Under the pieces are notes generated by a model. The model ran no database searches and was not told the origin of the DNA. It saw only the letters and a list, made by a program, of their open reading frames with translations. A program made the position numbers and the translations under genes. This document shows, in pieces, positions 15,773 through 24,973 of a stretch of DNA of 38,918 nt. Source of the stretch: CALJIC01 sp039805565 (GTDB lineage: Bacteria; Chloroflexota; Chloroflexia; Chloroflexales; Roseiflexaceae); the NCBI GenBank assembly GCA_039805565.1, contig JBDLTZ010000199.1, positions 1-38,918 of the forward strand, given 5' to 3'. How positions within the stretch are numbered: the stretch's first letter is position 1; each line of letters starts with the position of its first letter.

Positions 15773-15781
15773 TGCTATCAT
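15773..15781 (+). promoter_or_regulatory. Possible extended -10 promoter for the GGDEF/kinase gene
   Basis: TGCTATCAT (TGn followed by TATCAT at 15776-15781) lies in the 118-nt gap before the giant signalling gene, 67 nt upstream of its ATG. The -35 region matches poorly, as is allowed for extended -10 promoters. Confidence 0.35.
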
Positions 15782-15848
15782 ACTCCGGTCAGCCCTATAC
15801 AAGCCTATTGGTAGGTCACAGTACGACATCAGAGAACCTGCCTACCCC

Positions 15849-18800
15849 ATGAGCACGAACAACATCGCATCGCATGATCTCCTCGCGATGCTCACGATCA
15901 CGCGGCGGCTCGCCGAGCAGCACATGGTCCAGCCGCTCATCGCGTACGTGGCCGCCACCGTGTTCGAGCTCGTCTCCGCCGAGCGCTGCTCAGTCGTTCT
16001 CTTCGGAGACGACGACGGCCTCGATGTGCGGATCGCGCGCGACCGCCGGGGGAACCCGCTCGATGAGGCCGACCAGCAGTTCAGCCGCTCGATCCTCGGG
16101 CAGGTGCGGATCACCGCCGAGCCCCTGCTCACCAACGACGCGCTGACGGACACGCTGCTCAACGACGCCGCGAGCATCCACAGCCTGAGCCTGCGCTCGG
16201 TGATGTGCGTCCCTCTGGTCTCCCACGAGCGCGTCATCGGAGCGATCTACGCCGAGAACCGCTCCGTACGTGCCCAGTTCCGCGAGGAGCACCTGCTGCC
16301 GCTGGTGCTGTTCTCGCACCAGGTCGTCACCGCCCTCGAGAACGCGCGCCTCTACGAGTCGCTCGAAGCGCGGATCGCAGAGCGCACCATGGCCCTCCAG
16401 GAGGCGAACGCGCTCCTCGAGCGCCAGGCGTCCGAGCTGCGTGAGCAGAGCATCCGCGATAGCCTCACCGGCCTGCACAACCGGCGCTACATCAACGAGT
16501 TGCTGCCCCAGCTGTTCGCCGCCGCTCGCCGCCACGGGCGCCCGCTCGCACTCGCGTGCCTCGACATCGACCACTTCAAGCATGTCAACGACACGTTCTT
16601 CCACACCATCGGTGACCAGGTGCTGGCGGGCATCGCGCGGATCCTGCGCGAGCACCTGCGTGGCGCGGATAGCGTGGCGCGGATAGGCGGCGAGGAGTTC
16701 GCCGTCCTGATGCCCGAGACGTCGCTGCACGATGCCCTGCAGGTTTGCGAGCGCCTCCGCGTGGGTGTCGCCCAGAGCGACTGGGGCTCCCTGGCCCCGG
16801 GCCTCCAGGTGACGATCAGCATCGGCCTCGCCACCGACGCGGGCTGCGCCGACTCGCAGGAGCTCATGCACCACGCCGACACGCTGCTGTACGCCGCCAA
16901 GCACACAGGGCGCAACCGGGTCATGGCGGGCGAGCAGGCGCCACAGGGCGAGCCCCACGCCGGCGAGCCGAAGCCCGACACGGCGGCCCGCGCCGGTGAC
17001 GCGACACAGCCCTACGCGACGAACGCCGGCCGCTACCAGATTCACGAGCTCCTCGGGATCGGCTCGATGGGGTCGGTCTACCGCGCCACCGACCGCCTCT
17101 CCGGCCAGCCAGTGGCCCTCAAGCAGGTGCGCGTCGCGCCCGCGGACCTGGCCTTCACCTCTCGGCCGCCCGACGATACCCCACAGGCGCTGCTGCTGGC
17201 CCTCGCCCACGAGTTTCGCACACTCGCCGGCCTGCGCCACCCCTACATTATCAGCGTGCTCGACTACGGCTTCGACGATCAGCGCCAGCCGTTCTTCACG
17301 ATGGAGCTCCTGCCGGGCGCCCAAACGCTGCTTGAGGCCGCCGGGGACCAGCCACGCGCCGGACGGATCGCCCTGCTCGCACAGGCCGCAGAGGCGCTCG
17401 CCTACCTCCACCAGCGCGGCGTCGTCCACCGCGACCTCAAGCCGGCGAACATCCTGGTGGCCGGCGGAAGCGTCCGCGTGCTCGACTTTGGCCTCGCGGT
17501 GGCTACCAGCCACGAGCGCACACAGGGCGTCGTCGGCACGCTGCGCTACCTCGCCCCTGAGGTGCTCGACGGGCGCTCGTACACGCCCGCCGCAGACCTC
17601 TACAGCCTCGGCGCGCTCGCCTACGAGCTGATCATTGGGCGCCACCCTTTCCCCGCCGACACCGTTGACGAGTTCCTCGACCTCGTCAGCCGCGCCGCCC
17701 CGGACCTCGCGCCCCTGGCCGATCAGCCAGATCTGGCGGCTCTGCTCGGCACGCTCCTCAGCAAGGACCCCGAGGATCGCCCTCCCTCCGCAGCGGCAGT
17801 GGCCGCCGCCCTGCGCCGGGTGTTGGGGCAGGCGGATGCGTACGACACAGCGGCCATCCGCGAAAGCTACCTCCAGGCTGCGGCCTTCGTCGGCCGGGAA
17901 GACGAGCTCGGCCGGCTGCGCGAGGCGCTGCATCGGACGACCGCCGGGCACCGCGAGCTGTGGCTGATCGGCGGCGAGAGCGGCGTGGGCAAGAGCCGGC
18001 TTCTGGATGAGCTGCGCATCGAGGCCCTGGTCACGGGGGCGATTGTCGCCACCGGCCAGGCCGTCGAGGGTGCGGGCCTGCCCTACCAGCTCTGGCGGGG
18101 CGTCCTGCCGCGCCTGCTGCTCGAGCGCCAGCCGGACGACCTCACGGCCGGCGTCCTGAAGGCGATCGTCCCTGACATCGAGCGCCTCCTCGGCCGCCAT
18201 GTGCCTGATGCGCCTGAGCTCCCGGGCGAAGCCGGGGACGAGCGGCGGGCGCTGGCCATCATCGAGCTCTTCCGCCTCCAGCCCTGGCCCGTGGTGGTAA
18301 TCCTGGAGGACCTGCAGTGGGCCGCCGAGAGCCTCGGCCCGCTCCAGCGCCTCTGCCGCGCTGCGCACGACCTGCCGCTGCTCATCCTGGCCAGCTACCG
18401 CGACGACGACCACCCCGACCTGCCGCGCGCGCTCCCAGAGATGAAGCTGCTGCCGCTCAAGCGCATGACGCAACACGAGATCGCCGCCCTCGGCCGATCG
18501 ATGCTGGGCTCGATGGCTGACGACGAGGCAGTCGTGCGCCTGCTCCAGCGCGAGACCGAGGGCAACGCGTTCTTCCTCGTCGAGGTGGCGCGAGCCCTGG
18601 CCAGCGAGGTGGCCACGCTGCCGGCAGGGAGCCTGACCTCAATCCCAACGCGCATCTTCGCCGGTGGTGTGCAGCAGGCCGTGCGCCGGCGGCTGGGGCG
18701 GGTGCCCGCGTGGGCGCAGCCGCTCCTCGTCCGAGCGGCGGTGGCCGGGCGCGCGCTGGATCTCGCGGTAGTGGCCCATATGGCGGGCCGCGGAGTCGAT

Positions 18801-20255
18801 ATCGGCGGCTGGCTGACAACCTGCGCCGACGCGGCGGTGCTGACAGTAGAGGGCCAACGCTGGCAGTTCGCCCACGACCGCCTGCGCGAGGCGCTGCTCG
18901 CCGACGTGTCTCCGGCCGAGCACCCGCTCCTCCACCGCGACGTGGCCCTGGCGATCGAGAGCGCTCACGCGGGCGATACGGCCTACGCGGGGACGCTCGC
19001 CGACCACTGGTACCACGCGGGCGACGTAGAGCGGATGCTCGAGGCGTGCCGCGTGGTGGCCGACCACCTGCTACACGAGCCCACGGGCTACGAGCGCTCC
19101 CAGCATCTGCTCGAGCGCGCCCTGGCGCACCCGCAGTCCCTTGACGCACCGCAGCGCCCGTACCTGCTCGCGGCCCTGGGCACAGTCGCGGAACGGCTGT
19201 CACGGCACGACGAGGCGACGCGGCACTACCAGGCCTGCCTGGACCTCGTCGGCGACGACCTGCCCGGCCTGCGCGCGCGGGCACTCAACGGACTGAGCCT
19301 GGCGTGCTGGTACCACACAGACTACGCGCGGGGCACGGACTACGCGCGTCAGGCGCTGGAGATCAGCAGGGCGGCGGGGAACCAGCAGGGAGAGGCCGAG
19401 AGCCTGTGCGCTCTGGGCCTGATCGCATCGGATCAGGGTGAACAGGCAGAGGCCGAGGAATTCTACCAGCAGAGCCTGCGCATCAGCCGCGCCATCGGGG
19501 ACCTGCGGCAGGCGGCCACCGCTCTGAACTACCTTGGAAGCCTTGCCCTGGCGCGGCCGGACCACCGGCAGGCGGAGGAGTGCTACCGCGAGAGCCTGTC
19601 CATCGCACAGGCGATCGGCGATCAGGTGCGCGTCTCGGCATGCCTGAACAACCTGGGAGAGGTCGCTCTGGACCGGGGTGACTACCCGCAGGCGCTGAGC
19701 TACTACCAGGCCTGCCTGAGCATCGACCAGGCGCTCGACGACCAGTTCAACATCGGGGTCTCACACCTTAACCTTGGGCGGCTGGCGGCGCGCCAGGAGG
19801 ACCATCGCCAGGCGCTGGAGCACTACCGGGAGAGCATGCGCATCGTTCGCGCCCTCGGCGCGCGCAGCTTCCTTCCCGTGACCCAGCCGTACCAGGCGTT
19901 CTCGCTGCTGGCAGTGGGTGAGCTGGACGAGGCTCGCGACGTGCTGCGCGAAACGGTGGCGCTCGCCCAGGAGCTACGGCTTCTGCGAGAACTTCTGTGC
20001 GCCCTCCTGGCGGCCGCGCGGCTGCGTCTGCAGCAGGGGCGCCCCGCAGACAGCGCGCGTATCGCCGGGCTCATCCAGACTCACCCGCGCACCACACACG
20101 AGATCCGATCGTGCTACCTGAAGCCGCTGGTCGCCGACCTCAAGGCCGCCCTCGGACCGAAGCAGCTGGCCTCGGCGATGGGCCACGGCGCCCTCATGAC
20201 CCTCAAGGAGACCGTCGCCGAGGTGCTGGCGGAGCTGGCGCCCCCTACTGGATGA
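15849..20255 (+). CDS. GAF-diguanylate cyclase-Ser/Thr kinase-AAA ATPase-TPR signalling protein
   Basis: This 1468-aa cytoplasmic protein joins several signalling modules. A GAF domain (about residues 15-170) and a coiled-coil (170-200) precede a GGDEF domain (205-360) with metal-binding Asp239, an active-type GGEEF motif (280-284) and an RxxD inhibitory site five residues before it (Arg271-Asp274); c-di-GMP synthesis with product inhibition is therefore likely. A Hanks-type kinase (396-660) keeps GIGSMG, Lys425, HRDLKPAN (Asp529), DFG (546-548) and APE. An AAA/MalT-like ATPase follows, with Walker A GGESGVGKS (708-716) and Walker B VVVILEDLQWA, then TPR repeats from about 1060 to the end. 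Kinase-AAA-TPR proteins are known; placing GAF-GGDEF in front is unusual. ATG 15849 lacks a clear ribosome-binding site. The gene overlaps the convergent DUF11 gene by 11 bp. Confidence 0.92.
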   Translation: MSTNNIASHDLLAMLTITRRLAEQHMVQPLIAYVAATVFELVSAERCSVVLFGDDDGLDVRIARDRRGNPLDEADQQFSRSILGQVRITAEPLLTNDALTDTLLNDAASIHSLSLRSVMCVPLVSHERVIGAIYAENRSVRAQFREEHLLPLVLFSHQVVTALENARLYESLEARIAERTMALQEANALLERQASELREQSIRDSLTGLHNRRYINELLPQLFAAARRHGRPLALACLDIDHFKHVNDTFFHTIGDQVLAGIARILREHLRGADSVARIGGEEFAVLMPETSLHDALQVCERLRVGVAQSDWGSLAPGLQVTISIGLATDAGCADSQELMHHADTLLYAAKHTGRNRVMAGEQAPQGEPHAGEPKPDTAARAGDATQPYATNAGRYQIHELLGIGSMGSVYRATDRLSGQPVALKQVRVAPADLAFTSRPPDDTPQALLLALAHEFRTLAGLRHPYIISVLDYGFDDQRQPFFTMELLPGAQTLLEAAGDQPRAGRIALLAQAAEALAYLHQRGVVHRDLKPANILVAGGSVRVLDFGLAVATSHERTQGVVGTLRYLAPEVLDGRSYTPAADLYSLGALAYELIIGRHPFPADTVDEFLDLVSRAAPDLAPLADQPDLAALLGTLLSKDPEDRPPSAAAVAAALRRVLGQADAYDTAAIRESYLQAAAFVGREDELGRLREALHRTTAGHRELWLIGGESGVGKSRLLDELRIEALVTGAIVATGQAVEGAGLPYQLWRGVLPRLLLERQPDDLTAGVLKAIVPDIERLLGRHVPDAPELPGEAGDERRALAIIELFRLQPWPVVVILEDLQWAAESLGPLQRLCRAAHDLPLLILASYRDDDHPDLPRALPEMKLLPLKRMTQHEIAALGRSMLGSMADDEAVVRLLQRETEGNAFFLVEVARALASEVATLPAGSLTSIPTRIFAGGVQQAVRRRLGRVPAWAQPLLVRAAVAGRALDLAVVAHMAGRGVDIGGWLTTCADAAVLTVEGQRWQFAHDRLREALLADVSPAEHPLLHRDVALAIESAHAGDTAYAGTLADHWYHAGDVERMLEACRVVADHLLHEPTGYERSQHLLERALAHPQSLDAPQRPYLLAALGTVAERLSRHDEATRHYQACLDLVGDDLPGLRARALNGLSLACWYHTDYARGTDYARQALEISRAAGNQQGEAESLCALGLIASDQGEQAEAEEFYQQSLRISRAIGDLRQAATALNYLGSLALARPDHRQAEECYRESLSIAQAIGDQVRVSACLNNLGEVALDRGDYPQALSYYQACLSIDQALDDQFNIGVSHLNLGRLAARQEDHRQALEHYRESMRIVRALGARSFLPVTQPYQAFSLLAVGELDEARDVLRETVALAQELRLLRELLCALLAAARLRLQQGRPADSARIAGLIQTHPRTTHEIRSCYLKPLVADLKAALGPKQLASAMGHGALMTLKETVAEVLAELAPPTG

Positions 20256-22164
20256 TTGTCACGCAGGCCTCGTTCGTGCGTCGGACGATGCCGATGCTGG
20301 TGGTCACGGTGTAGGCCGGGTTGCAGGCCTGGCCCAGCGGAGCGTTGGTGAACTGGCCGTAGATCTCCAGCGTCATGCGATCGCCCACCCCGAGCGTCAC
20401 CGGTCCCTCCCACACCACTGTCCCCGGTAGAACGATCGGCAGCGTGCACGAGGTGCCGGTCGGCGTCCCACACCCGCTCGCCGCGAAGGTCTGGAAGTTG
20501 TCTGCGATCCGCTCGACTGTCACAGCGCCCGCGGTGGTGTTCTCGATCGTGATCGTGTAGGTGATCGGCGTCGAGCCGTTGCGCGCGTTCTCGTTGCCCA
20601 GCCCGGTCTCGACAGTGCTGTTGATCGACAGGCCCGCGATCGCCGGCGTGACCACGGTGCTCGTAACCTGATCGACATTGTTGCCGGTGTCTGGGTCGCT
20701 CTCGTTCGCCGAGACGCTCGCGCGGTTCACCAGCGTGCCGCTGGTACTCGGCAGGATGACGAGCGAGATCTCCACGCTCTCCTGCGGTGTCAGCGTCCCG
20801 AGGTTGCAGCTGATCGACGCACCCTGGTTGGCACAGGATCTGGCGCCGAAGGTCGCCGAGATGAACGTCCAGTCAACCCCGGAAGGCGTATCGACCAGCA
20901 CGACGCCGGTGGCAGCCACCGGGCCATCGTTCGTAACGGTGACGCTGTAGGTCACGTTGTCACCCACGCCGATGGTGCCCGAGCCCACGCGAGCCTTCGA
21001 GACGCGCACGTCGGCGGCGGGGGCCGGCTCGATCACCGTGCTCGCCACGGCGGTGTTGTTTGCCGGCACGGGGTCACCCTCGGCGCCATCCACGGTGGCG
21101 GTGTTGCTGAGCGTCCCAAGTGTGCCGGGCCGCACCACGATCGCCACGTTCGTGGACTCCCCTGGAGCGAGCGTGCCCAGGGCGCATGTGATCTCGGTCA
21201 CCGTGCTTGTGCAGAGCGTCGCCGGGCTGGCCGACACAAATGCCCATCTCATGCCGGCGGGGGTGTCGCGCAGCACCACGCTCGATGCGGGCGCCGGACC
21301 GAGGTTCGTCACCGTCAGGCTGTAGGTCACATCAGCGTTCAGCGGCGCTGTCGCTGGCCCTGTCTTCGAGATCAGAAGGTCGGCGACGACCGGCGTGCTC
21401 GTGGGCGTGGGGGTGCTTGTCGGCGGCACCGGCGTGTTCGTCGGCGGGACATCGGTCGGCACACCGGTGCGCGTCGCCGTGGCCACAATGAGAGTCGGGC
21501 GCGGCGTCGCGGGGGCGGGCGTCAGAGTCGGCTCATCAGCAGGCGCGAGGGTGCGGCTCGGCTCGACGGTGCTCGCGGGCACGGTGCTGGTGGGCGCTCC
21601 GCCGGCGGGCGCTCGGGTCCTGGTCGGCGTCGCCTCACGCGTGCTGGTGGCCGTGGGCGGCGCCGGCACTGTATCAGGGACACTGGTGGGCAGCGGCGGC
21701 ACCGTGACGGGCGCGCTCGTCGGGATGATGCCGACCGGGCGCGGGGTAGAGGTGGGCTGCACCAGGATGAACACATCATCGGGCGTCGGCGTCGGGAAAT
21801 TCGCTGCCGGGGGCACCACCTCGACCACGGAGGTGGGCACGCTCCCGACGAGCGCCGGGGTGGGAGTCCCCGTTCCAGCCACCGAGGTGGCCGTGGCGCG
21901 CTCGGCGGCTTGGGCGGCGGGGAGCTGCGGCGGGATGGCCGCGATGCCGAGCGTGGCCACCCAAGGCGCGTAGTTTGCGCGGTCCTGGGACAGCAGGTTC
22001 AGCGACGAGGGCACATTGCGCGGCTGCAGCAGGCGCATCGTCACCTCTGCAACGCAGCAGATCAGGACGAAGGCGAGCAGCAGCGCCGCGACCGCAAGCC
22101 AGCGGAGCGGCTCACGCCGCCGCGCCGGAGTGGTCTGGGCTGGCGACGGCGGGAGATTGTTCAT
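20245..22164 (-). CDS. Membrane-anchored surface protein with DUF11 repeats
   Basis: The 639-aa protein has a short basic N-terminus, one signal-anchor helix (about residues 21-42), a long Thr/Pro-rich stalk (about 75-270) and three tandem DUF11/IgG-like domains (about 270-395, 396-510, and a divergent third to the end). Motifs such as VTYSLTVTNLGPAPASSVVLRDT and LGTLAPGES are typical of DUF11, a domain of surface or adhesive proteins. No catalytic residues are seen. ATG 22164 lies inside the 3' end of the upstream kinase gene (53-nt overlap), which suggests translational coupling; its own ribosome-binding site is weak. Its 3' end overlaps the convergent giant kinase gene by 11 bp. A role as surface structure or partner of the adjacent sensor is inference. 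Confidence 0.85.
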   Translation of the reverse strand: MNNLPPSPAQTTPARRREPLRWLAVAALLLAFVLICCVAEVTMRLLQPRNVPSSLNLLSQDRANYAPWVATLGIAAIPPQLPAAQAAERATATSVAGTGTPTPALVGSVPTSVVEVVPPAANFPTPTPDDVFILVQPTSTPRPVGIIPTSAPVTVPPLPTSVPDTVPAPPTATSTREATPTRTRAPAGGAPTSTVPASTVEPSRTLAPADEPTLTPAPATPRPTLIVATATRTGVPTDVPPTNTPVPPTSTPTPTSTPVVADLLISKTGPATAPLNADVTYSLTVTNLGPAPASSVVLRDTPAGMRWAFVSASPATLCTSTVTEITCALGTLAPGESTNVAIVVRPGTLGTLSNTATVDGAEGDPVPANNTAVASTVIEPAPAADVRVSKARVGSGTIGVGDNVTYSVTVTNDGPVAATGVVLVDTPSGVDWTFISATFGARSCANQGASISCNLGTLTPQESVEISLVILPSTSGTLVNRASVSANESDPDTGNNVDQVTSTVVTPAIAGLSINSTVETGLGNENARNGSTPITYTITIENTTAGAVTVERIADNFQTFAASGCGTPTGTSCTLPIVLPGTVVWEGPVTLGVGDRMTLEIYGQFTNAPLGQACNPAYTVTTSIGIVRRTNEACVTIIQ

Positions 22165-24814
22165 TGGCTACCGTGAGGGTAAAGCTGAACGTGCTGCCGC
22201 GCCCAACCTGGCTATCGACCCACACCCGTCCGCCCTGGCGCTCTACGAGCTGGCGGGTGATCGCGAGTCCTAGCCCGCTACCGCGCTCCGGCGAGTTGTT
22301 GCCCTCGATCCGGTGGAAGCGCGTAAACAGTCGCTCGAACTCCTCCGGCGGGATCCCATTGCCAGTGTCGGTCACATCGATCTGCACCTCGCCCGCCTCG
22401 TGCGTCGCGCTCACGGTGACGCCACCCTTCTGGGTGTAGCGGCGGGCGTTATCCAGCAGCTGCATAAGGATGATCTGCAGCTGCTCGCGGTCGGCCAGCG
22501 CAGGGGGCAGGTCCTGCGGCAGCTCGAGGTGCACCTCGAGCCCCTTGCCGGCGAACGCCTTGCGCATTGGGGCGAGCGCATTCTCCACGGCCAGCGGGAT
22601 GTCCTGCATCTCCAGCTCAGTGTTGAGCGTGTTGGCCTCGATGCTGGCGACCAGGATGACGTTCTTGAGCCAGCCGTTCATCACCTCGGCGCGGTTGCGC
22701 ACCGACTCCAGGATCTCGCGCTGCTCCGAGGCGATCTCGCCGATCATGCCGCGCAGCAGCAGATCTGTGTAGCCCAGGATCACCGTGAGCGGCGAGCGCA
22801 GCTCGTGGGAAATCGTCTCGATAAAGCCGGTCTTGGCGCGATCCACGGCCGCCTCGGAGGAGATGTCGTGCAGCACGATCACCTCGCCGAGATCCTGGCC
22901 GTGGTCAGCGATCACCGGGGCGCTGCTCAGACGCAGCATGCGGTCGCCGAGCTGGTAGTGCTCGAGGTCCTCGGCGTCGTCGCCGAACAGCTGCTGGCGC
23001 AGGTCCACGCGCTGGAGCGGCATCTGGTCGAAGTTGTAGCGCACGCGTCCCCAGTCACGGATGTCGAGCATGCGCTCGGCGGCGCGGTTCACCAGTACGA
23101 TATTGCGCTGGCGGTCGCAGACCACGACGCCGTCGGCGATCGACTCGAGGATCGCGCGCCGCTGGCTGGCCTCATCCTGCACACGGTCGAACAGGACGGC
23201 GTTGTACAGCACGCTGGCGGCCATGTTGGCCACGGCGGAGAGCGAGGCCTCGTCGGCGCCGCTGAACGCGTCGGGCTCGCGGTGGCCGAAGATCAGCAGC
23301 CCGGCCGGCGCGTCCTGGACTACCAGCGGGGTCACGAGGAGGCTCTGCAGGCTCGCCACGTCGGTCAGGCCGTAGGATGCCAGCCGTGGTTCGTCGCGCT
23401 GGCTCAGGCGGCGGGGCGTGCGGCTCTGCGCCAGATCCAGCAGCAGCGAGTCCCCCGGATCCACGCGCAGGTGTTCGAGCGCCCCCACCTCAGGCGCAGC
23501 GCCAGTGTGCGCACGGTAGCGCAGCGAGCCGCGGTCGTCCATGTCGAGCAGCGCCAGAACCTCCGTGCCCGGCACGAACGATCGCACGGTCCGCGCGGTG
23601 ACGTCGAGCACCGGGCCGACCTCGATCGACGAGCTGAGCTCGCGGCTGGTGCGGTAGAGCTGCAGCAGGTGCTCGGTCATCTGGTTGAAGGCGTGCGCCA
23701 GCCGGCCGAACTCGTCGGACGAGCGCACTGCCGAGCGCGCGGCCAGGTCGCCCGCCGTGACTGCCTCGGCCGTCTCCACCAGGATCGTGAGCGGCCGGGT
23801 GATACTGCGGGCAACCCAGTAGCCGATCAGCACCGAGCCGAGCGCCAGGATCATCGCGATGGCGACGATCGTGTTGCGGCTCAGCGAGAGCGACTGGAGC
23901 TGGAAATCGCGCGAGAGGCCCACCGAGAAGTAGCCGACCTGCGTCTCGGCGATCACCAGCGGGCTGTAGGCCAGCTGGTAGTCGCGCTGGTTGATGTCAA
24001 CGGTGAAGAGCGACTGGGCCTGGCCGCTCAGCAGCGGCTGGAGCGCGGCCGGCTGCATGTTGAGCGTCGACAGGTCCGCGCGCGGCACAAGCGTGGTGCT
24101 GATCGCCTGGCCGCCGAGGTCGTAGAGGGTGGTGACAACCGACTGGCTGCTCTTCTCGAGCGAGCGCAGCAGGCGGTCGCCCTTGATGGCGATCAGCACG
24201 CCGCCCACCACCTCGTCCCCCTGGCGCACCGGCACGGCGGTGTAGAAGTAGGGCTGGACGTCGGGCGCGAAGTAGATCAGGTTGGAGAACTTGTCGGTGG
24301 CGCCGCCCTCGCCCACCAGGATCTGCCGCACGAAGTCTACCTGGGAGAGGTCGGTGCCCTGGACGCTGAGCGGCGGCTCATCCACATTCTCGCTGACGCG
24401 CGCCCAGTCCACCAGGGTCTTGCCATCCCGGCCGAAGGCGATCATGCGGTCGAAGTCGAGGTTGATGTTGCCGACGCCGAACTTGTAGTAGGGGTCAAGC
24501 GCCTTGGCCGCCAGGTCGGGGTCACCTGCGGCGAACACCTCGGCCATCGCCGGGGCGTTCTGGTCCGGGTTGGCGGGTGCGAAGGCCACCAGGCGGAGGA
24601 AGTCGAGGTGGTTGCGCTCGCGGCGCACCAGGGCGTCCGTGGTATTGCGCCCCACCTGCGCCAGCTGGTTCTGCAGCCGCTCCTCGAAGGAGGCGGCCAC
24701 CAGGCCAACGGCGATCGCTGCGCCGGCCATCATCACCATGAGCGTCAGCGCAAGGTAGGGGAAGATGATTTTGTAGCGGATCTGCGACTGAAGCGCCTGG
24801 TACAGCCTGACCAT
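22112..24814 (-). CDS. Membrane sensor histidine kinase (extracellular sensor-HAMP-GAF-PAS-HisKA)
   Basis: This 900-aa kinase has one membrane helix at about residues 17-40, an extracytoplasmic dCACHE-like sensor region (about 45-310), and a second helix at about 314-336. HAMP (337-390), GAF (395-555) and PAS (about 560-655) follow. The HisKA domain has His670 in ETISHELRSPL, and the HATPase has the N box LLDNARRY and G boxes DTGNGIP and GSGLGLAI. This layout senses an external small molecule and relays it to the cytoplasm. A TTGATG-17-TATAAT promoter lies directly upstream. No response regulator is adjacent. Downstream, the DUF11 surface protein gene starts within this one. ATG 24814 has a GAAGG at slightly long distance. 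Confidence 0.92.
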   Translation of the reverse strand: MVRLYQALQSQIRYKIIFPYLALTLMVMMAGAAIAVGLVAASFEERLQNQLAQVGRNTTDALVRRERNHLDFLRLVAFAPANPDQNAPAMAEVFAAGDPDLAAKALDPYYKFGVGNINLDFDRMIAFGRDGKTLVDWARVSENVDEPPLSVQGTDLSQVDFVRQILVGEGGATDKFSNLIYFAPDVQPYFYTAVPVRQGDEVVGGVLIAIKGDRLLRSLEKSSQSVVTTLYDLGGQAISTTLVPRADLSTLNMQPAALQPLLSGQAQSLFTVDINQRDYQLAYSPLVIAETQVGYFSVGLSRDFQLQSLSLSRNTIVAIAMILALGSVLIGYWVARSITRPLTILVETAEAVTAGDLAARSAVRSSDEFGRLAHAFNQMTEHLLQLYRTSRELSSSIEVGPVLDVTARTVRSFVPGTEVLALLDMDDRGSLRYRAHTGAAPEVGALEHLRVDPGDSLLLDLAQSRTPRRLSQRDEPRLASYGLTDVASLQSLLVTPLVVQDAPAGLLIFGHREPDAFSGADEASLSAVANMAASVLYNAVLFDRVQDEASQRRAILESIADGVVVCDRQRNIVLVNRAAERMLDIRDWGRVRYNFDQMPLQRVDLRQQLFGDDAEDLEHYQLGDRMLRLSSAPVIADHGQDLGEVIVLHDISSEAAVDRAKTGFIETISHELRSPLTVILGYTDLLLRGMIGEIASEQREILESVRNRAEVMNGWLKNVILVASIEANTLNTELEMQDIPLAVENALAPMRKAFAGKGLEVHLELPQDLPPALADREQLQIILMQLLDNARRYTQKGGVTVSATHEAGEVQIDVTDTGNGIPPEEFERLFTRFHRIEGNNSPERGSGLGLAITRQLVERQGGRVWVDSQVGRGSTFSFTLTVANEQSPAVASPDHSGAAA

Positions 24815-24881
24815 GCGGTTGTCTACCTTCGCGGCCGGGCGACTTTACACATACGAATCGTGCAGACACCCGATAAGCTAC

Positions 24882-24910
24882 ATTATAGCTGAATCTCTCC
24901 CGCTCATCAA
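24882..24910 (-). promoter_or_regulatory. Sigma-70-type promoter for the membrane sensor kinase
   Basis: On the minus strand TTGATG (24910-24905) and an exact TATAAT (24887-24882) are separated by exactly 17 nt. Transcription would start near 24875, giving a leader of about 60 nt to the kinase ATG at 24814. It is a clear promoter match in an AT-richer gap. Confidence 0.65.
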
Positions 24911-24973
24911 GCCTCGACAACAGTGACAAAACTGTAAAGTATTTCCCTCTGATCCTTCACAGATAGTTCATCT

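Noticed and set aside
15990..18476. Very long antisense open frame opposite the GGDEF/kinase gene
   Set aside because: It mirrors the codon pattern of a strongly supported gene on the plus strand; its translation is Arg/Ala/Val-rich without a domain.
22313..24892. 859-codon plus-strand open frame opposite the membrane kinase
   Set aside because: A high-G+C shadow of the kinase gene; rich in His, Arg and Gly with no recognisable domain and no ribosome-binding site context.
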